From JBBSHS01 sp038232515 (GTDB taxonomy: Bacteria > Actinomycetota > Acidimicrobiia > Acidimicrobiales > JAUJNH01), in the NCBI GenBank assembly GCA_038232515.1, contig JBBSHS010000089.1, positions 1 through 9,875 on the forward strand: a stretch of 9,875 bases of DNA, in the 5' to 3' direction. Position numbers and translations under genes: made by a program. The notes beneath the pieces were generated by a model. It did no database searches, had not been told where the DNA came from, and saw nothing but the letters and a program-made list of their open reading frames with translations. Shown piece by piece: positions 1-5,872 of this stretch; position 1 is the stretch's first letter; every line of letters begins with the position of its first letter.

Positions 1-136
1 CCCCCCGCGCGCCGCGGCCCCCCCCGGGCGGGGGGGCGGGGGGCGGGGGGCCGCCCCCCCGGGGGGGGGGGGGGGCGGGGGGGGGGGGGGGCGGGCCCCC
101 CCCCCCGCCGGGGGGGGGGGGGCCCCCCCCCCCCCC
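1..136. other. Low-complexity G/C homopolymer stretch at the window start
   Basis: This stretch is almost entirely runs of C and G with no A or T before position 137. It has no codon structure and is unlike the normal GC-rich DNA that follows. The best explanation is a sequencing or assembly artefact at a contig end, although a real extreme GC tract cannot be excluded. No gene is called here. Confidence 0.8.
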
Positions 137-177
137 ACGTCCGCCGCCGGCTTGGCCGAAGGCGGACAAGGATGAGG

Positions 178-192
178 GCGAGCGCAGCGAGC
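178..192 (+). repeat. 15-base GCGAGCGCAGCGAGC repeat, copy 1
   Basis: The word GCGAGCGCAGCGAGC occurs exactly here, again at 257-271, and as its reverse complement at 7927-7941. All three copies are intergenic. For this copy and the inverted one the match extends to 18 bases (177-194 against 7925-7942). This looks like a dispersed GC-rich intergenic word; its function is unknown. Confidence 0.6.
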
Positions 193-208
193 TCCGAGAC
201 GTGCCGCA

Positions 209-225
209 GGCGGCCGAAGGCCGCC
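209..225 (-). terminator. Hairpin downstream of the sulfur-carrier gene, possible terminator
   Basis: GGCGGCC and GGCCGCC form a perfect 7-bp stem around a GAA loop (TTC on the minus strand), about 75 bases past the stop of the minus-strand sulfur-carrier gene. No T-run follows, so intrinsic termination is uncertain. A second, looser inverted repeat (GTCCGCC at 139-145, GGCGGAC at 161-167) lies further downstream. Confidence 0.3.
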
Positions 226-256
226 GAGGACGCAGCTACCCGCCCGAACGGAGCAA

Positions 257-271
257 GCGAGCGCAGCGAGC
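257..271 (+). repeat. 15-base GCGAGCGCAGCGAGC repeat, copy 2
   Basis: This is an exact copy of the word at 178-192. The degenerate continuation GATGCGAGTGAGC follows immediately. Confidence 0.55.
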
Positions 272-282
272 GATGCGAGTGA

Positions 283-300
283 GCGGCGGCGGCGGCGGCG
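283..300. repeat. (GCG)6 trinucleotide repeat
   Basis: Six perfect GCG units end one base before the stop codon of the sulfur-carrier gene. The tract is in the 3' untranslated region, so length variation would not change the protein. Confidence 0.8.
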
Positions 301-576
301 TCAGCCGCCGGCGACCGCGGGCACGATCGAGACGACCTGGCGTTCGCTAACGGGCGTGTCCAGGTTGTCGAGGAAGCGCACGTCCTCGTCGTCCAGGAAG
401 ATGTTGACGAAGCGCCTCAGGTTGCCAGCGTCGTCGAACAGGCGGTCGGTGAAGCCGGAGTGGGCGGCGTCGAGCGCCTTGAGGACCTCACCGACGGTCG
501 AACCCTCGGCCTGGACGGAGGCGGCCCCGGTGGTGAGCTGGCGGAGCTGGGTGGGAATGCGGACGGTGGTAGCCAC
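301..576 (-). CDS. CysO-like MoaD/ThiS-family sulfur-carrier protein
   Basis: A 91-residue ubiquitin-fold protein ending PAVAGG. A C-terminal Gly-Gly is the end that is adenylated and thiocarboxylated in sulfur carriers such as MoaD, ThiS and mycobacterial CysO. Its length and the segments RFVNI, DEDVRF and PAVAGG closely match my recollection of M. tuberculosis CysO, so I read it as CysO-like rather than a molybdopterin-synthase subunit. The start is GTG. A GAGGAG Shine-Dalgarno (589-594) overlaps the last two sense codons of the upstream gene, 12 nt before the start, and only 9 nt separate that gene's stop from this GTG, so the two are probably translationally coupled. The likely role is to deliver sulfide to the partner PLP enzyme. 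No activating enzyme (MoeB/ThiF) or Mec-type JAMM protease is visible here; they would have to be encoded elsewhere. Confidence 0.88.
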   Translation of the reverse strand: MATTVRIPTQLRQLTTGAASVQAEGSTVGEVLKALDAAHSGFTDRLFDDAGNLRRFVNIFLDDEDVRFLDNLDTPVSERQVVSIVPAVAGG

Positions 577-585
577 GATGAAGGT

Positions 586-1818
586 CTACTCCTCGATGGT
601 CACGCCGGCGGCGAAGGCCTCGAGCGTGGGCTTGATGGTGGCGGTGGGCCCGACGACGCGCGAGATGGCCTCGATGGTCTTCAACCCGTTGCCGGACACG
701 TAGGCGACCACCCGTTCGTCGGCCCGGACGACACCCTGTCCGGCCAACTTGACGAGGGTGGCGATGGTGACCCCGCCGGCCGTCTCGGCGAAAATGCCCT
801 CGGTACGGGCCAACAGGCGGATGGCGTCGATGACCTCTGTGTCGGTGACGGCGGCCATCGCCCCCCCCGACGACCGCACGGTCTCCAGGGCGTAGATGCC
901 GTCGGCGGGATTTCCGATGGCGAGCGACTTGGCGATGGTGTCCGGTTTCACCGGCTTGACCACGTCCCAGCCCTCGGCGAAGGCGGTGGCCACCGGCGAG
1001 CAGCCCAGCGCCTGGGCCCCCGAGACCCTCACCGGGTGGTCGTCGATGAGGCCGACGGCGGACAGCTGGCGGAAGCCGGCGGCGATCTTGGTGAGCTGGC
1101 TGCCACTGGCCACGGGCACGACGACGTGGTCGGGGGCCTGCCAGCCCAGCTGCTCGGCCGTTTCGAAGGCGAGGGTCTTGGAGCCTTCGGAGTAGTAGAC
1201 GCGCAGGTTGATGTTGACGAAGGCCCACGTCTGGTACTGGTCGGCAAGCTCTGAGCACAACCGGTTGACGTCGTCGTAGTTGCCCTCGACGGCTATCAGA
1301 GCCCCGCCGTAGACGGCCGTCATGGCCACCTTCGCCTGCTCCAGGTCGTGGGGGATGAAGATGACCGCCCTCATCCCGGCGCGGGCGGCGTGGGCGGCCA
1401 CCGAGTTGGCCAGGTTGCCGGTCGACGGGCAGGCCGCCACCTTGAAACCGAGCTCACGGGCCCTGGCCAGCGCCACGGATACCACCCGGTCCTTGAAGGA
1501 GCCAGTGGGATTGACCGTGTCGTTCTTCAACCACAGCTCTCCCAGGCCGAGCTCGGCGGCCAGGCGATCGGCCCGAACAAGGGGCGTCCAGCCGGCGCCT
1601 AGGTCGATGTTCCCGGGCGGCGCAGCCGGCAGCAGGTCGGCGTAGCGCCAGATCGACGGCGGCCCGGCGGCGATGGACGTAGGGCTGACCGACGCGGCCA
1701 GGCGGTCGTTGTCGTAGACGACCTCCAGCGGCCCGAAGCAGTAGTCGCAGGCCTGGAGCGCCTCGGCCGGATAGGGCCGCGAACATTCCAGACACCGCAG
1801 ACCTGACACGAACGACAC
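586..1818 (-). CDS. Threonine synthase-family PLP enzyme under a SAM riboswitch, possible homocysteine-forming enzyme
   Basis: A 410-residue fold-type II PLP enzyme. The N-terminus has a zinc-ribbon-like pair, CLEC (9-12) and CDYC (24-27), followed by PLEVVYD, typical of the archaeal/actinobacterial threonine synthase group. NPTGSFKDR carries the predicted Schiff-base Lys109; STGN (132-135) and ASGSQLTK (about 238-245) are phosphate- and PLP-binding loops. The C-terminal SGNGLK and KPTLEAF are also ThrC-like. Family members convert O-phosphohomoserine to threonine. The SAM aptamer upstream and the CysO-like gene 9 nt downstream argue for a sulfur role, perhaps sulfhydrylation of O-phosphohomoserine to homocysteine, by analogy with CysM/CysO acting on O-phosphoserine. 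I chose GTG 1816-1818 because a perfect AGGAGG lies 6 nt upstream; the ATG at 1831-1833 sits inside the aptamer stem. Ordinary threonine synthase remains the alternative. Confidence 0.85.
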   Translation of the reverse strand: MSFVSGLRCLECSRPYPAEALQACDYCFGPLEVVYDNDRLAASVSPTSIAAGPPSIWRYADLLPAAPPGNIDLGAGWTPLVRADRLAAELGLGELWLKNDTVNPTGSFKDRVVSVALARARELGFKVAACPSTGNLANSVAAHAARAGMRAVIFIPHDLEQAKVAMTAVYGGALIAVEGNYDDVNRLCSELADQYQTWAFVNINLRVYYSEGSKTLAFETAEQLGWQAPDHVVVPVASGSQLTKIAAGFRQLSAVGLIDDHPVRVSGAQALGCSPVATAFAEGWDVVKPVKPDTIAKSLAIGNPADGIYALETVRSSGGAMAAVTDTEVIDAIRLLARTEGIFAETAGGVTIATLVKLAGQGVVRADERVVAYVSGNGLKTIEAISRVVGPTATIKPTLEAFAAGVTIEE

Positions 1819-1824
1819 CTGGCG

Positions 1825-1830
1825 CCTCCT
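1825..1830 (-). promoter_or_regulatory. Shine-Dalgarno AGGAGG that sets the threonine synthase-like start
   Basis: A perfect AGGAGG on the minus strand lies 6 nt before GTG 1816-1818. It directly continues from the 3' strand of riboswitch helix P1 (GATGA, 1834-1830), sharing the A at 1830. SAM-stabilised P1 could therefore hinder ribosome access. Confidence 0.75.
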
Positions 1831-1930
1831 CATCGATCGGGCATTGGCACCTGGCGCGGAACCCCATGGGCTGGCGCTGGTTGCCGCGGCGTCACAGGAC
1901 CCGTCCCTCAGCCGCTCTGGATGATGTGCC
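1825..1930 (-). promoter_or_regulatory. SAM-I family (S-box) riboswitch aptamer
   Basis: Read on the minus strand, the signature elements appear in S-box order. These are a P1 5' strand TCATC (1924-1920), CAGAGCGGC then the kink-turn TGAGGGA, TGTGACGCC, GCGGCAACC, and GGTGCCAATGCC. The closing P1 3' strand is GATGA (1834-1830). P2 pairs GCGGC (1915-1911) with GCCGC (1890-1886). P3 holds an inner AGCCC/GGGTT stem. Only about five bases separate GGTGCCAATGCC from P1, so the usual P4 hairpin is absent or vestigial. This resembles SAM-IV and SAM-I/IV variants, although the P2 kink-turn is SAM-I-like. P1 abuts the AGGAGG site and there is no terminator hairpin with a T-run, so SAM-dependent repression of translation is the likely mode. 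Identification rests on recalled consensus, not on a covariance search. Confidence 0.88.
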
Positions 1931-1967
1931 CCCATGGTGGCCGACGGCGGGGTCGTCCGGCAAACGC

Positions 1968-2039
1968 TTACCACCCGCCGGCGGGCATGGCGGCGCCGCA
2001 TCCGGCCGACGGCGGCTCGCCGGAAGGAGATCTACCCAT
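1968..2039 (-). CDS. Possible 23-residue leader ORF upstream of the riboswitch
   Basis: ATG at 2037-2039 is preceded at 8 nt by a perfect AGGAGG (2048-2053). It opens a 23-codon frame ending in TAA about 38 nt before the aptamer. The peptide (MGRSPSGEPPSAGCGAAMPA...) is Gly/Ala/Pro-rich with no run of Met, Cys or Thr that would suggest attenuation. It is expressed only if a promoter lies upstream of 2053, which I could not find. It may be chance. Confidence 0.2.
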   Translation of the reverse strand: MGRSPSGEPPSAGCGAAMPAGGW

Positions 2040-2070
2040 CTGGCAGCCCTCCTGCCGCTACCCGAGTCGC

Positions 2071-2228
2071 TACCGGGGCTTCGCCCCCGCCCGACGAGCG
2101 GTCAGGTCATCCTTCGGCCGTTCTAGCGGCGATGTTCTTCATCCGCACCCTACGGGGGCACCCTGCGTTCGTAGGCTGGCCGTCATCCTCGAACCCGACG
2201 CAGCCCTCTCACGCCGCTACGCCGTCAG
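2071..2228 (+). repeat. Intergenic repeat unit A1
   Basis: The unit starts TACCGGGGCTTCGCCCC, a small hairpin GGGGC-TTC-GCCCC. It continues through CGCCCGACGAGCG, GCGGCGATGTT, CCTGCGTTCGT and CTGGCCGTCA, and ends CGCTACGCCGTCAG. The same ordered words recur in unit A2 (2237-2386) and, on the minus strand, in B1 and B2 (9042-9288). The translated products in this stretch are just the repeat read in frame and share no recognisable protein domain. Confidence 0.75.
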
Positions 2229-2236
2229 CCTAAACC

Positions 2237-2401
2237 TACCGGGGCTTCTCCCCCGCCCGACGAGCGGGTCATCCCAGGGCCTACGAGCGGCGATGTTCCT
2301 CACCCGCACCCTGAGCGCAGTCGTCCTGCGTTCGTGGGCTGGCCGTCACCCTCGGACCCGACCCTCCCACACCGCTACGCCGTCAGTTCGACAAACTCGA
2401 A
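2237..2401 (+). repeat. Intergenic repeat unit A2 with terminal hairpin
   Basis: This second tandem unit has the same order of words as A1: TACCGGGGCTT, CGCCCGACGAGCG, GGGCCTACGAGCGGCGATG, TCACCCGCACCCTGAGCGCA, CTGCGTTCGTGGGC and ACGCCGTCAG. It ends with TTCGA-CAAAC-TCGAA (2387-2401), a 5-bp hairpin also present next to unit B2. Its 5' half is nearly identical to B1 and its 3' half resembles B2. The stretch from 1931 to 2566 otherwise holds no gene I can support. Confidence 0.75.
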
Positions 2402-2438
2402 GGGGCCATCACCGGCCTTGTCGGCGCGGCGCGGAACC

Positions 2439-2463
2439 TGACTCACTCGCGTCGGCTCCTAGG
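2439..2463 (+). repeat. Distal conserved block of repeat element A
   Basis: This 25-base block starts TGACTCACTCG and ends CTCCTAGG. It matches the reverse complement of 8987-9011 with only three mismatches, so the inverted homology extends past the main units. The 88 bases between this block and the hairpin at 2552 show nothing I recognise. Confidence 0.65.
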
Positions 2464-2551
2464 AAATGGCATGGCACCGTCCGGCACCGCGGCGCGCCCA
2501 GCATCAACAGATTGCGGCGTGAGCCCACCAAGGCAAATCCACGACGAAGCA

Positions 2552-2570
2552 CTAGGCGCCAAGCGCCTAG
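2552..2570 (-). terminator. 19-base hairpin overlapping the glycerate kinase stop codon
   Basis: CTAGGCGC and GCGCCTAG form a perfect 8-bp stem around a CAA loop (TTG on the minus strand). The stem contains the TAG stop of the minus-strand glycerate kinase gene (2567-2569). The exact reverse complement of all 19 bases occurs at 8973-8991. There is no T-run, so it may be a transcript-end structure, a recombination or protein-binding site, or part of the repeat family. Confidence 0.5.
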
Positions 2571-3565
2571 CCGAACAGTGGTGTGACCACTTCGGTGATG
2601 GCGGCGGCGGTGTCGGCGAGGGCCCGCTCGATGCCGACCCGGTCCACCAGCGACAGCACCGTCACCCCGGGGGGGACGGCGCCGAGGCCGTCGACGACCT
2701 CACCCACGACGACCACGACCGGCACGCCGGCGGCCACGGCGAGGTCGACCACGCCGCCCACGGCCTTGCCCTGGAAGCTCTGCTCGTCGAGGAAGCCCTC
2801 GCCGGTGATGACGAGGTCGGCGGCGCCCACCCGTTCGTCAAGGTCGAGAGCGTCGGCCACCACGTCGACCCCGGGTGTCAGCGACGCACCGATGGCCGCC
2901 AGTCCCCCGGCCAGGCCGCCGGCCGACCCGCCGCCGACGAGCAGGCGGACGTTGACGCCGTAGTCCGCCTCGTACACCTGGGCCAGGCGGTCCAGTCGCC
3001 TCGACAGCAGCTCCACCTGCGCCGGGGTGGCGCCCTTCTGAGCGCTGAACACCCGGGCCGCGTCCAGGAACCGGGTGGTGACGTCGCACGCCACGGTCAC
3101 GGCCACCCCACCCAAGCGGGCGCCCCGGCCGAGGGCGGTGACCGCCCCCAGGCCCCCGTCGGTGGTGGCCGACCCGCCAGCCCCGACGATGAGGCGCCTA
3201 GCCCCGGCGGCGATGGCCGCGGCCATGAGTTGGCCGGTGCCGGTGGTCGAGGCCCGCAGTGGGTCGTTGTGCCCGGCCCCGCCGGCCAGCGCCAGACCCG
3301 AGGCCCTGGCCATCTCCACCACCGCCGTGCGACTGCTCGGCTGGATGCGGTACTCGGCGTCGACCTGGCCGCCCAGCGGCCCCTGCACCCGAGCCATGCG
3401 CACCGTGCCTCCAAGCGCCTCGAGCAGGCCTTCTCCCCCGTCCGCCACCGGAGCCAGATCGACCATCCACCCGGCATCACCGGCGGCACGGGCCACGGCC
3501 CCGGCCACCTCCTGGGCGGTGGCCGTGCCCCGGAACTTGTCGGGAGCGATGAGGACGGACGGCAT
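2567..3565 (-). CDS. glxK: Glycerate kinase (GlxK/GckA-type)
   Basis: A 332-residue member of the glycerate kinase type 1 family, which phosphorylates D-glycerate with ATP to feed lower glycolysis or serine synthesis; 2-phosphoglycerate is the usual product. Family motifs are clear: APDKFRGT (7-14), ADGGEG (41-46), STTGTG (106-111), GAGGSATTDGG (128-138), VACDVT, FSAQKGAT, GGGSAGG (211-217) and ITGEGFLD (253-260). It is shorter than the roughly 370-380 residues usual in enterobacteria, with a reduced mid-region. I chose ATG 3563-3565 because MPSVLIAPDKF matches the family N-terminus; the frame continues upstream as Pro/Arg-rich sequence that looks noncoding. A GGAAGGAG directly abuts the ATG, closer than ideal spacing. 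The stop codon is buried in a hairpin shared with the other repeat element. It is divergent from the otsA-like gene across about 115 bp. Symbol is by family only. Confidence 0.9.
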   Translation of the reverse strand: MPSVLIAPDKFRGTATAQEVAGAVARAAGDAGWMVDLAPVADGGEGLLEALGGTVRMARVQGPLGGQVDAEYRIQPSSRTAVVEMARASGLALAGGAGHNDPLRASTTGTGQLMAAAIAAGARRLIVGAGGSATTDGGLGAVTALGRGARLGGVAVTVACDVTTRFLDAARVFSAQKGATPAQVELLSRRLDRLAQVYEADYGVNVRLLVGGGSAGGLAGGLAAIGASLTPGVDVVADALDLDERVGAADLVITGEGFLDEQSFQGKAVGGVVDLAVAAGVPVVVVVGEVVDGLGAVPPGVTVLSLVDRVGIERALADTAAAITEVVTPLFG

Positions 3566-3667
3566 CTCCTTCCATGGTGCCCTCCCAGACTCGGCCTTGC
3601 CCCGAGGAAGGGAACGGGCTCGGCCACGGGCAGCGGGGGGGCCTGGGCCGCTGGAGGCCTGGGTGGG

Positions 3668-3673
3668 TAGGGT
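3668..3673 (+). promoter_or_regulatory. Candidate -10 box for leaderless transcription of the otsA-like gene
   Basis: TAGGGT fits TANNNT and is followed by 7 nt and then the ATG at 3681, so transcription would begin at or next to the start codon. No good Shine-Dalgarno and no clear -35 are visible. Similar spacing occurs before two nearby genes. Confidence 0.35.
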
Positions 3674-3680
3674 CGACGCC

Positions 3681-5057
3681 ATGGAGGGCTCGCCAGTCGT
3701 CGTCGTATCGAACCGCGGCCCGGTCAGCTTCCACCGTGGAGATGACGGCCGCCTCAGTTCCACCCGGGGTGCCGGCGGACTGGTGTCCACGCTCGGGCCG
3801 GCCGTGCGGGGGACAGATGCCGTGTGGATGGCGGCGTCCATCACCGACGCCGACCGCGAGGCTGCCGCCGAGAGTGCCGTCGAGGCCGAGGGCTTCCGGT
3901 TGCGGCTCCTCTCGATCCCCCAGACCGACTACGACGGCTTCTACAACACCATCTCCAACGGCACGCTGTGGTTCGCGTACCACGGCCTGTACGACCTGGT
4001 CCGCTCCCCCAGCCTGGACGGCGCCTGGCATGAGGCGTGGGATGCCTACATCCGTGTGAACGACTCCTTCGCCGAAGCGGTGGCCGAGGAGGCCGACCAA
4101 GGGGCCACCGTCCTCGTCCACGATCTCCACTTTTCGCTCGTCGGCGCCCGCCTGCGCCAGCTGCGACCGGACCTGCGGACCGCGCACTTCGCCCACACAC
4201 CGTTCTGCTGGCCCGACGGTTTGGCCGTCCTGCCCGACAGCAACCGCCGGGCCCTTCTGGAAGGGCTCGCCAGCCACGGCGCCTGTGGCTTCCACGCGCC
4301 TCGGTGGTCCCAGGCGTTCGCAGCCTGCAGCCGGGAAGGCCTGGGCCGGGAGCCGTCGTTGTTCGTGTCCCCCGCCGCGGCCGACCCCGACGACCTCCCG
4401 TCGGTGGCCGCTGGTCCGGACTGCGGCCGTCATCTGGCTGCTCTCGACGACCTGGTGGGCGACCGGGCCTTCCTGGTGCGGGTCGACCGTATGGAGCTGT
4501 CCAAGAACATCCTGCGCGGGTTCGAAGCGTACGACCTGTTGCTCGAGGAGCGCCCGAGATGGCGGGAGCGGGTGGTCTTCGGGGCCTTCTGCTATCCCAG
4601 CCGGGAAGGCGTGGCCGAGTACAGGGCCTACCGGGACGACGTGGTCGAGGCCGCCGACCGCGTCAACGACAGGTGGGGCACGACCGACTGGACGCCCGTC
4701 CACCTTTGCACCGATGACGAGTTCTCCCGTTCGGTCGCCGCCCTGTGCCGGGCCGACGCCGTGCTCGTCAACCCGGTCCGCGACGGCTTGAACATGGTGG
4801 CCAAGGAGATGACCCTGGTCAACCACCGCGGCGCCGTGCTGTGCCTTTCCTGTGAAGCCGGGGCATGGGCGGAGTTGGGCGGAGCCGGCGCCATCGGGAT
4901 CCCGCCCTTCGATGTGTCCGCCACCGCCGCCGCGCTGGACGATGCGCTGTCGATGGCCACCGACGAGCGGGCCAAGCGCTTGGAGTCGTTGCGGTCGGTC
5001 GTGCTGTCGCGCCGTCCCCAGGACTGGCTGAATGACCAACTGGCGGCGGCGCGGTAG
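3681..5057 (+). CDS. otsA: GT20 trehalose-6-phosphate synthase-like glycosyltransferase
   Basis: A 458-residue GT20 enzyme; the family joins an NDP-glucose to glucose-6-phosphate to give trehalose-6-phosphate in the cytoplasm. Visible motifs: VVVVSNRGPVSF (6-17), RGAGGLVSTL (29-38), HDLHF (147-151, usually DYHL), FAHTPF (170-175), RVDRMELSKNILRGFEAY (267-284, holding the likely donor-phosphate Arg267 and Lys275) and RDGLNMVAKE (367-376). The acceptor-side segment TLWFAYHGLYDL (95-106) differs from the LWPLFHY type of E. coli OtsA and recalls the streptomycete GT20 group, which also includes pseudo-glycosyltransferases such as VldE. The acceptor is therefore not certain. The ATG at 3681 starts just before the conserved first strand. 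The stop lies 6 bp from that of otsB on the opposite strand; the partner phosphatase favours trehalose synthesis. Confidence 0.88.
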   Translation: MEGSPVVVVSNRGPVSFHRGDDGRLSSTRGAGGLVSTLGPAVRGTDAVWMAASITDADREAAAESAVEAEGFRLRLLSIPQTDYDGFYNTISNGTLWFAYHGLYDLVRSPSLDGAWHEAWDAYIRVNDSFAEAVAEEADQGATVLVHDLHFSLVGARLRQLRPDLRTAHFAHTPFCWPDGLAVLPDSNRRALLEGLASHGACGFHAPRWSQAFAACSREGLGREPSLFVSPAAADPDDLPSVAAGPDCGRHLAALDDLVGDRAFLVRVDRMELSKNILRGFEAYDLLLEERPRWRERVVFGAFCYPSREGVAEYRAYRDDVVEAADRVNDRWGTTDWTPVHLCTDDEFSRSVAALCRADAVLVNPVRDGLNMVAKEMTLVNHRGAVLCLSCEAGAWAELGGAGAIGIPPFDVSATAAALDDALSMATDERAKRLESLRSVVLSRRPQDWLNDQLAAAR

Positions 5058-5063
5058 GGCGAG

Positions 5064-5849
5064 CTACGTGTCGGTGCTGGGCAACTCGCCGCTGGCCAGG
5101 GATTGCAGGAAGGCGAAGGCGCCCGCCGGGCCGTCGACGATCAGATCGGCGGCCCCCTCCACGTCCCGGTCGAGCTCGCTGGAGCGGACGACGACCTTGA
5201 AGGTAGCCACGCCGTCGGTGGACCACGCGTCCAGCGCCGTGAAGGCGGGAAGATCCCCGACGTCGTCGCCCATGTAGCACACGGCGGCACAACCGGCGGC
5301 CAGCTCGATGACGGCGCTACCCTTGTCCGCGGCCACCGGCGGCCGTAGCTCCAGCGACTGCTTGGCGGGGTGGACGGCCAGACCGGAACGGTCAGCCGCT
5401 CCGTGCACCGCTTGTTCAACCCAGTTCGCCTGCTGGGGAGCGGTGCGGTAGTGCACCGTCAGGCACAGGCCCTTGCGTTCGACGAACACGCCGGCCGGCG
5501 CCTCGGCCTCGAGTCGGTCTGCCTGGGCGGCGACCACCGAGGCCCACCGCTGCGCATCCGGGGCCACGGCAATCCTCCCATCGGTACCGGGCACGACGGA
5601 CTCGAGGCCGTACAACGCCGACACCCGCACCTCGGGACCCAACACCTTGACCAGGAAGGCCGCCGGTCGACCGGACACGACGGCGACCACTGCGTAGCGC
5701 CGGGAAAGCGCCGCCAGCACCTCGGGCACACCCGGCCACGGTGCCACCGTCTCCGGTTCGTCCTGGATGCAGGCGAGGGTGCCGTCGAAGTCGACGAGAA
5801 CAGCCGCGTGCGCCGGGTCGTGCATCAGCATGGCAAGCCGATCGTCCAT
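5064..5849 (-). CDS. otsB: Trehalose-6-phosphate phosphatase (HAD family)
   Basis: A 261-residue HAD-superfamily phosphatase that removes phosphate from trehalose-6-phosphate to release trehalose. HAD motif I is DFDGTL (Asp20 nucleophile, Asp22 acid/base), motif II is VVSGRP (Ser59), the motif III lysine is in ADKG (Lys176), and motif IV is GDDVGDLPAF (194-203). The OtsB-type cap shows ERKGLCLTVHYR (124-135). Length is typical. ATG 5847-5849 is preferred: no Shine-Dalgarno is visible, but TAGCCT (TANNNT) sits 7 nt upstream, consistent with a leaderless transcript. An upstream in-frame start would overlap the divergent lipoprotein gene. It converges with the otsA-like gene, so the two are separately transcribed rather than in an operon. 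Confidence 0.9.
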   Translation of the reverse strand: MDDRLAMLMHDPAHAAVLVDFDGTLACIQDEPETVAPWPGVPEVLAALSRRYAVVAVVSGRPAAFLVKVLGPEVRVSALYGLESVVPGTDGRIAVAPDAQRWASVVAAQADRLEAEAPAGVFVERKGLCLTVHYRTAPQQANWVEQAVHGAADRSGLAVHPAKQSLELRPPVAADKGSAVIELAAGCAAVCYMGDDVGDLPAFTALDAWSTDGVATFKVVVRSSELDRDVEGAADLIVDGPAGAFAFLQSLASGELPSTDT

Positions 5850-5856
5850 GGCACCG

Positions 5857-5862
5857 AGGCTA
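5857..5862 (-). promoter_or_regulatory. Candidate -10 box for leaderless otsB
   Basis: On the minus strand TAGCCT (TANNNT) is followed by 7 nt and then ATG 5849. It shares its TA (5861-5862) with the plus-strand box for the lipoprotein gene, so the two polymerases could not be bound at once. No -35 is evident. Confidence 0.35.
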
Positions 5863-5866
5863 CGTT
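5861..5866 (+). promoter_or_regulatory. Candidate -10 box for the leaderless lipoprotein gene
   Basis: TACGTT (TANNNT) is followed by 6 nt and then GTG 5873. It overlaps the opposite-strand box of otsB. The only Shine-Dalgarno-like sequence, AAGGAG (5868-5873), overlaps the start codon itself and could not serve it. Confidence 0.35.
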
Positions 5867-5872
5867 CAAGGA

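Noticed and set aside
460..1254. Long plus-strand open frame, Gly/Asp-rich
   Set aside because: It lies antisense to the PLP enzyme and sulfur-carrier gene, both with clear family motifs. Its composition (runs of GG, GD and GH) is typical of a GC-rich shadow frame.
1819..2001. N-terminal extension of the threonine synthase-like protein to 2001 or to ATG 1833
   Set aside because: The extension translates the SAM aptamer. The AGGAGG 6 nt before GTG 1818 fits a start after the aptamer.
1921..2586. Plus-strand frames across the repeat element
   Set aside because: The predicted peptides are the repeat read in frame, and similar peptides arise from the inverted copy at 8843-9398. There is no domain and no convincing start.
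2471..3670. 399-codon plus-strand frame antisense to glycerate kinase
   Set aside because: Shadow of a well-supported gene; it is His/Gly/Asp-rich and has no recognisable motif.
3566..3844. Upstream extension of glycerate kinase
   Set aside because: The added residues are Pro/Arg/Ser-rich, overlap the start of the divergent otsA-like gene and precede the conserved N-terminal strand of the family.
3477..5039. 520-codon minus-strand frame antisense to the otsA-like gene
   Set aside because: The GT20 motifs are on the plus strand. The antisense protein is low-complexity Gly/Val/Arg-rich.
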